DNA of 6,303 nt, taken from assembly GCA_030042795.1 (NCBI GenBank), contig JASHYZ010000500.1:1-6303 (forward strand), given 5' to 3'. The position numbers and the translations under genes were made by a program. Numbering within the stretch: position 1 is the first letter of the stretch; each line of letters opens with the position of its first letter. This DNA is from Terriglobia bacterium. GTDB lineage: Bacteria > Acidobacteriota > Terriglobia > UBA7540. Shown here piece after piece: positions 1 to 5,684 of the stretch. The notes under the pieces are model-generated. The model was not told the DNA's origin and did no database searches. It was given only the letters and a program-made list of their open reading frames with translations.

Positions 1-36
1 CTGAAGGCCCGTCCAGCCTCTGCTCAGAGACGGCGG

Positions 37-68
37 GGCTTTAGCCAGGTTTCAACCAGGCTAAAGCC
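37..68. repeat. Perfect 10-bp inverted repeat with nested inner stem
   Basis: GGCTTTAGCC at 37-46 is the exact reverse complement of GGCTAAAGCC at 59-68. The 12-nt spacer itself folds as GGT-TTCA-ACC (48-57), flanked by an A-A mismatch, so the whole is a long, nearly continuous hairpin. No U-tract follows on either strand. It resembles the interspersed palindromic elements seen between genes in Acidobacteriota and related phyla, but copy number cannot be judged from one window. An operator or a bidirectional terminator is an alternative. Confidence 0.7.
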
Positions 69-161
69 GGTCTTGCCCCGGCCCTACGAGCGCAGAACGC
101 AATGAGAACAAAATTCACGTTTCTATGCGCATCACGGCCTGGCGGTCCGCTGAGCCTCGCG

Positions 162-179
162 CCGCGAGCAAGCTCGCGG
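162..179. repeat. Hairpin element A (7-bp stem, CAAG/CUUG loop)
   Basis: CCGCGAG (162-168) pairs perfectly with CTCGCGG (173-179) around CAAG. In RNA from the gene-bearing minus strand the loop reads CUUG closed by a G-C pair, a known extra-stable tetraloop type. It forms a pair with element B, 7 nt away. Confidence 0.75.
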
Positions 180-186
180 GTTCAAA

Positions 187-204
187 GCGGCAGCAAGCTG
201 CCGC
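187..204. repeat. Hairpin element B (7-bp stem, CAAG/CUUG loop)
   Basis: GCGGCAG (187-193) pairs perfectly with CTGCCGC (198-204) around the same CAAG loop as element A. On the minus strand it is followed by TTTGAA, a weak U-run, so it could act as a transcription terminator or RNA 3'-end stabiliser for the operon. Sequences of the form 'GCGGCAG...CTGCCGC ACTCCAAAG' recall repetitive extragenic palindromes of Verrucomicrobiota; this is a memory-based inference. Confidence 0.75.
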
Positions 205-205
205 A

Positions 206-231
206 CTCCAAAGCTGCGCTCCAAAGCTGTG
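206..231. repeat. 13-bp tandem repeat, two copies
   Basis: CTCCAAAGCTGCG (206-218) is followed directly by CTCCAAAGCTGTG (219-231), with a single C/T difference. It abuts hairpin B and is probably part of the same repetitive element. Confidence 0.65.
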
Positions 232-253
232 CCGAGGCTGTTTTCGGCTTCGG
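232..253. repeat. Wobble-containing hairpin just after the porter gene
   Basis: CCGAGGCTG (232-240) pairs with CGGCTTCGG (245-253) around TTTT. As plus-strand RNA the stem is 9 bp with two G-U pairs. As minus-strand RNA those two positions become A-C mismatches, so the fold favours plus-strand transcription. It lies 19 nt past the porter's stop. A weak or opposite-strand terminator role is possible. Confidence 0.4.
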
Positions 254-272
254 GGCACCGTCGCCGCAATCG

Positions 273-1661
273 TCAGAGCGCCTTCTCGCGTTCGAACTGG
301 CGCCAGTGACTCTCGATTGCTTCCAGCGTCTTGCCCTTCGTTTCGGGGACGAGGGTGACGCAGAATCCGAAAGCTACAACCGAAATGGCAGAAAATATCC
401 AGAACGTCCCAGCCGGACCCGCAGCGCGGATTAAGGACAAGAATGTACCAGCCACCAGCCAGTTTGCGCCCCAGACTGAGAGCGTCGCGAGTGACATCGC
501 TCGCCCGCGCATCCGGGTTGGGTAAATCTCGGAAATCAACAGCCACATGACGGGACCCAAACCGATCCCGAAGGACACGATGTAGCCGATCATCTCATAG
601 AAGATTACCGTGCCCGCGGACTGATGGTGAAATGCAACGCCCATCAATGCGAGCGCAGCAGCCATTCCGGCCGTTCCGAGCAGAAGCAGGACGCGGCGCC
701 CAAGGCGGTCGACCAAAAAAATGGAGACGATGGTCACCAGCACGTTTGCAACGCCGATAACGGCTGCCGCGAGTATCGCCGCCTTGGCCGAAGGATAGCC
801 GGACATCCGTAAGATCTCAGGCGAATAGTAGATGATCGTGTTGATTCCGGTGATCTGCTGGAAGATCGCCAGACCCACGCCAACAAGCACAGCCACGCGA
901 AACCCAGGCTGAAACAGCGCTCGAAACCCCTCTTGCTCCTCCTTGAGCGCCTGTTCGACATCCCGAAGCTCCGCTTCGGCTTCTTCGCCGCGGCCGAGGC
1001 GGTGAAAACCCTCAAGCGCGCGTTCTCGAAGTCCTTTCCGCGCGAGCCACCGCGGACTTTCCGGAAGCACGGACATTCCGACGATCAGAGCGGCAGCAGG
1101 AAAAACAGCGGTGATAAACATCCACTGCCAGTTGCGGCCGGCCGCCAAAACGAAGTCGACAAAATACGCGACCACGATGCCGACCGTAATGGCCAATTGA
1201 TTGAGCGAAACAAGGGCGCCCCGAATTTTCGCGGGCGACATTTCGGCGAGATAGAGAGGCGTCACCAGGGAGGCAACGCCGATACAGGCTCCCACGAAGA
1301 AGCGGGCTATTGAGAAGGAAACGAGACCGAACGCCAATCCACTGAGCACAGAAAAAACGCCGAATCCGATACCGGTCGCCAGCAAAACCGTTCGCCGGCC
1401 CCAGCGATCGGTGCTATATCCCGCCAGCGCCGATCCGACGAGCGCGCCGGCGAGCGCAACGCCAACGGCAAACTCTAGTTGCGGGTCCGATAGATGGAAA
1501 TCCGTGCGGAGAAAAAGCATGGCACCGGAGATCACACTGGTGTCATATCCGAAGAGAAGCCCGCCCAGCGCTGCTACGCCGGCAGTGAGAATGACGATTC
1601 CCCGAGCGGGGCCGCGGCCACGCTCAACGGCCGTCGAGGCAGGAAGTTGCCCAGTCACCAC
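273..1661 (-). CDS. MFS sugar porter (proton-linked sugar symporter, XylE/GLUT type)
   Basis: This 462-residue, 12-helix inner-membrane transporter carries the whole sugar-porter signature set: GYDTSVISGA in helix 1 (38-47), DRWGRR (85-90), PLYLAEMSPAKIRG (135-148), PESPRWL (200-206), QQITGIN (268-274), DRLGRR (318-323), GPVMW (369-373) and PETKGKTLE at the C-terminus (439-447). Aligned by motif with E. coli XylE, the proton-coupling pair Asp27/Arg133 is kept as Asp40/Arg120. Sugar contacts Gln168, Gln288, Gln289, Asn294 and Trp392 are kept as Gln155, Gln268, Gln269, Asn274 and Trp373. It therefore probably imports a monosaccharide (hexose, pentose or inositol) with H+, but the exact sugar cannot be told. 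The length is normal for the family and no motif is broken. The start is GTG at 1661 or the adjacent GTG at 1658; the latter is better spaced (6 nt) from AGGAGG. It is the last gene of the cluster, 50 nt after the DUF4380 gene. Confidence 0.95.
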   Translation of the reverse strand: MVTGQLPASTAVERGRGPARGIVILTAGVAALGGLLFGYDTSVISGAMLFLRTDFHLSDPQLEFAVGVALAGALVGSALAGYSTDRWGRRTVLLATGIGFGVFSVLSGLAFGLVSFSIARFFVGACIGVASLVTPLYLAEMSPAKIRGALVSLNQLAITVGIVVAYFVDFVLAAGRNWQWMFITAVFPAAALIVGMSVLPESPRWLARKGLRERALEGFHRLGRGEEAEAELRDVEQALKEEQEGFRALFQPGFRVAVLVGVGLAIFQQITGINTIIYYSPEILRMSGYPSAKAAILAAAVIGVANVLVTIVSIFLVDRLGRRVLLLLGTAGMAAALALMGVAFHHQSAGTVIFYEMIGYIVSFGIGLGPVMWLLISEIYPTRMRGRAMSLATLSVWGANWLVAGTFLSLIRAAGPAGTFWIFSAISVVAFGFCVTLVPETKGKTLEAIESHWRQFEREKAL

Positions 1662-1664
1662 ACT

Positions 1665-1670
1665 CCTCCT
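1665..1670 (-). promoter_or_regulatory. Strong ribosome-binding site of the sugar porter
   Basis: A perfect AGGAGG lies 3 nt before the GTG at 1661 and 6 nt before the second GTG at 1658. The spacing favours 1658 as the used start, although both are in frame and differ by one residue. Confidence 0.75.
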
Positions 1671-1711
1671 GTGAGTCCGGACAATCGTCAGGGTTTTGAA
1701 GCGAACTCCTG

Positions 1712-3016
1712 CTATGAACTCACCCGGACGTTGGCGATGGTACCCAGCAAATCACCTGATCGATTTCTCATCCGAAGGCTCACCCGAAACAGACCTTCTT
1801 CGTCAGGAATGCGCTCGTCTAGGGCGCACGGGACCCGTGGAGTAACACGGCCCGCAGGTTGGACGGCAGCAACCCGGCCATCCCTGCCGAGACTGACCAA
1901 TTCCAATGAGCCCGTTTGGAACACGCCGAACAACGCCGCCACGCGGAGAGAACCGTCTTCGCGCGTCACCTCCAAATCGCGGGAAACTACTGCGCACGGC
2001 GTCACCCTTTCGACCGACGCGGCGCACACGCGCGAGCAATGCCACCCGACGTCAAAAACATACTCCTCGCCGGGTTCGAGGCTCACGAGCGGACCGAGCA
2101 CTTCCGTCTCCACGTAAGGGTCACAACCATTGGGATCATCCTCCGCCCGCAGGCGATCAGCGTGAATTGTATAGGATCCCGGTCCGTTCACCCAAAGGGC
2201 CACGGGTGCGTCATCCACGTAGCGCGCGTCGTGGAAGATTCCAAATCTTTCGATGAGCACGAGGTGCCGAGAGGAGTCGAGCGTGCCAATCCATCCCTCT
2301 TCAACTTTGATCGCAAACTTTGCCACCTGACTCTTGTAGTCCAACCTCAGAACGCCACCGGTGTTTACCTGGAGGTCGGGAAACGGTTCATCTCCCAGAA
2401 TCTGTCGGTAAGTTTTTGCTGGAGCAAACACCGCAAAACTGGGACCGGCGATCTGCTGGGTAACCTGCCAGATGGCCCACTGCACTGGCCGGAGTGAAGT
2501 ATTGCACATGCGATGGCGGATTCTAAGGATGGCGCTGTCGGCGGAAAGCCTGATTTCGCGTCGAAAAGTCAAGCCGGTGTATTCGTCAGCGGGGCTGGTC
2601 AATATTAGAGAGACCTGACTCGGTTCGCTCTCGATGATCTCCCAAGCGTAGTTGCCACCATCCAGGATAGGGTCGGGGGGACCGGGCCACTCGGAATCGC
2701 TCAGCCAGCCCTGGGGCGCGGGCCAAACCTTGGAGCCTCCGTAGTTCTTCCAGCCAGCGGCAGAATGATTTTCGTTTGCCCCGTACACCCTCCCCAGGTG
2801 ACGAGGGTTGACGTATAGATATTCTTCTTCTCCCAAGCGGAGTTGAAGAATGCGGCCTCCGATGGCAGGCACCACAATCAGGCTAATTATGCCGTTACCG
2901 AGCCGTACGGCTCCCCAGCCTTGGTAGCTCTCGACGCTGATGGCGCAGGGCTGTGAAGCTGCCTCCGTACTCGTCTCCTCCGTTTTCAACCAACCCTCTC
3001 GGGGCGTACCTGTCAT
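1712..3016 (-). CDS. DUF4380 domain protein, possibly sugar-binding or mutarotase-like
   Basis: The 434-residue product begins MTGTPREGW and has no signal peptide or membrane segment, so it appears cytoplasmic. DUF4380-type features are the early GGRILQLRLG stretch (53-62) followed by YLYVNP (66-71), the NYGGSKVWPAPQGW segment (91-104) with PPDPILDGGNYAW (113-125), a SPADEYTGLTFRREIRL stretch (141-157) and QWAIWQVTQ (179-187). Residues about 30-330 are beta-rich, consistent with a galactose-mutarotase-like supersandwich. The fold and any sugar role are inferred, since the family has no established reaction that I can name. Residues about 340-434 add a further beta-rich tail. The ATG at 3014-3016 was chosen because it lies 40 nt after the preceding stop, has a weak GGGTGG ribosome-binding site 7 nt upstream, and begins just before the conserved part. 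A longer reading from 3148 would overlap the previous gene by 92 nt and adds a basic, unconvincing leader. The stop is TAG at 1712-1714. Confidence 0.82.
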   Translation of the reverse strand: MTGTPREGWLKTEETSTEAASQPCAISVESYQGWGAVRLGNGIISLIVVPAIGGRILQLRLGEEEYLYVNPRHLGRVYGANENHSAAGWKNYGGSKVWPAPQGWLSDSEWPGPPDPILDGGNYAWEIIESEPSQVSLILTSPADEYTGLTFRREIRLSADSAILRIRHRMCNTSLRPVQWAIWQVTQQIAGPSFAVFAPAKTYRQILGDEPFPDLQVNTGGVLRLDYKSQVAKFAIKVEEGWIGTLDSSRHLVLIERFGIFHDARYVDDAPVALWVNGPGSYTIHADRLRAEDDPNGCDPYVETEVLGPLVSLEPGEEYVFDVGWHCSRVCAASVERVTPCAVVSRDLEVTREDGSLRVAALFGVFQTGSLELVSLGRDGRVAAVQPAGRVTPRVPCALDERIPDEEGLFRVSLRMRNRSGDLLGTIANVRVSS

Positions 3017-3023
3017 CGATAGG

Positions 3024-3029
3024 CCACCC
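3024..3029 (-). promoter_or_regulatory. Weak ribosome-binding site of the DUF4380 gene
   Basis: GGGTGG on the minus strand is 7 nt before the ATG at 3016. It differs by one base from the GGAGG core, but its position supports the short start over the long overlapping one. Confidence 0.4.
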
Positions 3030-3056
3030 GTATACGTGACGGCAAAGCTGAAGTTG

Positions 3057-5684
3057 CTATACCAGGGTGACGGTATAGAATCTTGCGGGCGCCTCGGGTG
3101 GCGCTGTAAGCACTTTCGGCTCATCGCCAACAACACAGATGGCCTCAACGTAGTAGTCCGTCAAAGGACTTGCCGTGGTGCGATATTCGGACTCCGCCAC
3201 GTACGTGCGCCGGCCCACCAGCTTCATTGCCGAGCGCGTCCACTCGCCGGACTCGGGCGCTCGCGTAAGAAGGCTGACCGCATTAACTTCTCCGCTTCCA
3301 GGAAGAACAGCATGAACTCGAAAGTGGTCTCCGGAAGCCAGCACCGTCGGCCGCGTCGGAACGAACAGACGCACCCCGGCGTCCGGGCTCGGCTGGCGAA
3401 CCTGCGAAAACAGTTGTTCGGTCTCAGGCGACAATTCTCCCAGGAATTCCTTCATCGAGGCGGGCAGCCGGTACAGAGCCAAGCGCTCATACTTGTTGTG
3501 CATGGAAGCCAATTGTCCGAGATCGTTCCTGGTGCTGACGATTCTCTGGTATTGAAGGAAGACCTGCCTGACGAGGGGCGCCAGTTTTAACCATAACGGC
3601 ACGCCTTCGGCTTCAACGAGCTTCTTCGCCTGGTCCCCTTTACCTTGTTTCCTAAGATCGGACGCCGTCTTGAGCTTTTCGTTCAGGTGGAAAGCCAGCG
3701 ACCATGATTCGGAATAGGGCGACAGGAGTTCCACAAACCCCGCGAGATAACCAACCCTCTCTCGCTCGGCCGGACTCGATGCAGCATCAGCCAGCGTGCG
3801 CAATTGGCGGCTCACTTGAGCTTGTGATTGCTTGACGGCCTCACTAGGCTCATAGCCTTTCCAAAACTCAAACGCCTCGTCATAGTCCCCGGTGTATTCA
3901 TGGATTTCGTGATGGCCATTGCTGATCTTGCCGGTCCACGAACAGAGAATCTTCCGGTCACGATCCGTCTCGTCCAGCACTTGCGCAAGTGTGGTTGCTC
4001 GGTCTAGACGCGCTTGTGCGGCGGCGAAGGACTGAAAAAACTTCGTGGGTGTAAGCTCCTTCTGCCAGGAGTAACGGGACTGAAAACCGGCATCAGCATC
4101 CATGATACGGTGGCGCCAATGGATGCCCATTAATCCTTGGCAGCCGTACTTCTCAGCCAAGTCCATATCCCGGACAAACCGATTAACGTGAAACTGCGGC
4201 AGCCACATGGAAGGATCATCTTCAAGCCACGGAATCGGCCAGCGCTCACGCCCTCCCAGCTTCCCGTACTCTTCGCTAACCGGGTCCCAACCTAAGTTGT
4301 CGTTAAGAGATGAAAAGATGACGTCTTCGGGAAGAGCCTTGTGAAAATACGCGAAATGGCGCACCACACCGCCCCAGCCTGACAGCACCATGCGCTTCTC
4401 AGGCGCATGACGTTTCAGAAAGGCGTGGGCTTGCTTAAAGGGAGTTACCGAAAGTGGGACGTTGGCCTTTTGGCTGGCCCAGTTCATCTGTTCGTCTTCC
4501 CACAGCCACACGTAATCCACCATGGGATAAGCTTCGAGCAGCCGCCCTAGCCGCGCCTCGAGAATGTCCTTCGCTGCAACAGACTCCGGGTCGATGCGAG
4601 GACCGGGAAGCTTTGGATTCGGAGAAGCGTAGTGCGCCTCCGGTGGTGTTGCGCGGAAGATCTCGTCCGGGACCTGGTACGGCTCAAAACCCACTCCAGT
4701 GCGGATTCCAAGCTGCTGGGCGTAACGGAATGCCTCAGCCCACAGTTGCTGGGCAAACTCCTGGTCCTCCCAGCAGCTCCTGGCTTGGGTTGTTGCCTCT
4801 GATCCAAAGACATCATCCGCATAAAAGTCGGCGGAGCCCATTCCGAAACGCGAGGTGCGCTCGGGCAGGTAGCCCCAACGGTTGGTCGCGCTCGTGTCGG
4901 TATAGGCCAGGTGTCCGGCGCCGGCGTATTCAAAGGAGAGAAAGGATTCGGTCCACTGTGCCTCGCCCGAGTAGACGTGCACACCTAAGGTGTTGAATCG
5001 CATCCTGACCATGGCTTCGAGATAGGCGCGCCAATCCTCGCGGTTGTAAACTGTCACACAATTCAAAAAGTCAGGCCACGGAACCAGTCCGCGCACCTTG
5101 AAGCGCGGCTGGGATTGCCATGGATGACCTACGGCTGGCAAGTTCAAGCTTTGTTTCGGATCGAGCGGGTATACCTCACCATCGAGCCCAAAGAAAGCAC
5201 CTTGACGCTCCAAAAAGTCGAAGACTGCGTAGACGACAGCCTGAGGCGTGGCGCCGGTGAGGTCCACGCGAAAGCCATTTTGCTGAGTAATTTCGTAAGC
5301 TTCCAAATGGTTGAAACGGTTCGAATCCACCTTCAGTGAAAAAACATATTGTTCCCCTGAAGGCGTAGCATCAGTGAAAGTAGCCTCGGTTGGCTCCCGC
5401 GCCAATCCGAGATTACGCAATCCTCGGGCCAACTCACGCGAGGCGAATTTCTGCTCGAAGCGCGACTCTGGCTCGCGGAGAATCCACACGGTGTGAGCTG
5501 TGCCTAGGTTGGCCGTCATCCGCAGATCGCGAAACGCATTCTCGCTTTGCGCGACGTGTGCTGTGAGTCCGGAGGAGCCCACACCACCCCAGGCCGCGCG
5601 CGGGCCGGTCATCAGCGAACCGGCTCCCAGATAACGACTGGAATCTTGAAGGAATTTGCGCCGGCCAATCAGCTTGTTGCTCAT
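3057..5684 (-). CDS. Tat-exported glycoside-hydrolase-like protein (GH67/GH20-type N-terminal domain), family unassigned
   Basis: This 875-residue protein starts with a twin-arginine signal (GRRKFLQ, residues 7-13) and a short, weakly hydrophobic stretch to about residue 33, so export through Tat to the periplasm or beyond is likely. Residues about 63-180 resemble the alpha/beta domain that precedes the barrel in GH67 alpha-glucuronidases and GH20 hexosaminidases: LEAYEI, an LTGATPQAVVYAVFDFLE segment at 142-159, then PRFKVRGLVPWPDF at 193-206. Residues about 195-540 look like a TIM barrel. Candidate catalytic acids are Glu334 (GFEPYQ) and the cluster Glu396-Asp397-Glu398 in VWLWEDEQMNW (392-402). 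Other conserved-looking sites are GWGG (436-439), NDNLGWDP (461-468) and GIHWRHR (520-526). Residues about 540-765 are mostly helical, and about 768-875 look like an Ig/FnIII-type beta domain. The ATG at 5682-5684 is supported by an AGAGGA ribosome-binding site 8 nt upstream and by the ATGA overlap. Glycosidase activity is inferred from architecture. A GH67-, GH115- or GH163-like relative or a non-catalytic homologue remains possible. Confidence 0.8.
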   Translation of the reverse strand: MSNKLIGRRKFLQDSSRYLGAGSLMTGPRAAWGGVGSSGLTAHVAQSENAFRDLRMTANLGTAHTVWILREPESRFEQKFASRELARGLRNLGLAREPTEATFTDATPSGEQYVFSLKVDSNRFNHLEAYEITQQNGFRVDLTGATPQAVVYAVFDFLERQGAFFGLDGEVYPLDPKQSLNLPAVGHPWQSQPRFKVRGLVPWPDFLNCVTVYNREDWRAYLEAMVRMRFNTLGVHVYSGEAQWTESFLSFEYAGAGHLAYTDTSATNRWGYLPERTSRFGMGSADFYADDVFGSEATTQARSCWEDQEFAQQLWAEAFRYAQQLGIRTGVGFEPYQVPDEIFRATPPEAHYASPNPKLPGPRIDPESVAAKDILEARLGRLLEAYPMVDYVWLWEDEQMNWASQKANVPLSVTPFKQAHAFLKRHAPEKRMVLSGWGGVVRHFAYFHKALPEDVIFSSLNDNLGWDPVSEEYGKLGGRERWPIPWLEDDPSMWLPQFHVNRFVRDMDLAEKYGCQGLMGIHWRHRIMDADAGFQSRYSWQKELTPTKFFQSFAAAQARLDRATTLAQVLDETDRDRKILCSWTGKISNGHHEIHEYTGDYDEAFEFWKGYEPSEAVKQSQAQVSRQLRTLADAASSPAERERVGYLAGFVELLSPYSESWSLAFHLNEKLKTASDLRKQGKGDQAKKLVEAEGVPLWLKLAPLVRQVFLQYQRIVSTRNDLGQLASMHNKYERLALYRLPASMKEFLGELSPETEQLFSQVRQPSPDAGVRLFVPTRPTVLASGDHFRVHAVLPGSGEVNAVSLLTRAPESGEWTRSAMKLVGRRTYVAESEYRTTASPLTDYYVEAICVVGDEPKVLTAPPEAPARFYTVTLV

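Larger units (their letters stand above)
1..272. other. Non-coding, repeat-rich region downstream of the operon
   Basis: This stretch begins immediately after the porter's stop codon and runs to the window edge. I see no credible gene: short open frames here have no ribosome-binding site and no recognisable product. It holds a 10-bp inverted repeat (37-68), two tandem hairpins (162-179 and 187-204), a 13-bp tandem repeat (206-231) and a wobble-containing hairpin (232-253), listed separately. A clear hairpin plus U-run terminator is not present, so the strong hairpins may serve as the 3' end of the transcript. Confidence 0.7.

Noticed and set aside
162..231. Possible CRISPR array
   Set aside because: The repeats are two unlike hairpins and one short tandem pair, with no regular spacers and no cas gene.
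102..434. Plus-strand open frames through the repeat region at the left end
   Set aside because: They translate hairpin repeats and run antisense into the porter's 3' end; there is no domain or ribosome-binding site.
1669..1681. 13-nt match CTGTGAGTCCGGA shared with 5561-5573
   Set aside because: One copy is intergenic and the other lies inside a coding region; a single 13-nt match is near chance expectation for a window of this size.
1675..1682. 8-bp palindrome GTCCGGAC in the DUF4380-porter gap as a possible operator
   Set aside because: Too short and isolated, with no recognisable promoter boxes around it.
1494..2497. Two long plus-strand open frames (1494-2117 and 1916-2497) opposite the DUF4380 and porter genes
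   Set aside because: They lie antisense to well-supported genes, have low-complexity Arg/Ser/Pro-rich composition, no recognisable domain and no clear ribosome-binding site; they are codon-bias shadows in GC-rich DNA.
3017..3148. Extended N-terminus of the DUF4380 protein starting at 3148
   Set aside because: It would overlap the preceding gene by 92 nt, adds a basic unstructured leader, and a better placed ATG at 3016 exists.
2940..3590. 216-residue plus-strand open frame across the enzyme/DUF4380 junction
   Set aside because: It is antisense to both genes with a basic, featureless product; the minus-strand proteins show clear domain features.
4454..4996. Open frames on both strands inside the Tat glycosidase-like gene
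   Set aside because: Arg/Pro/Ser-rich translations without motifs, fully inside a gene with a convincing reading frame.
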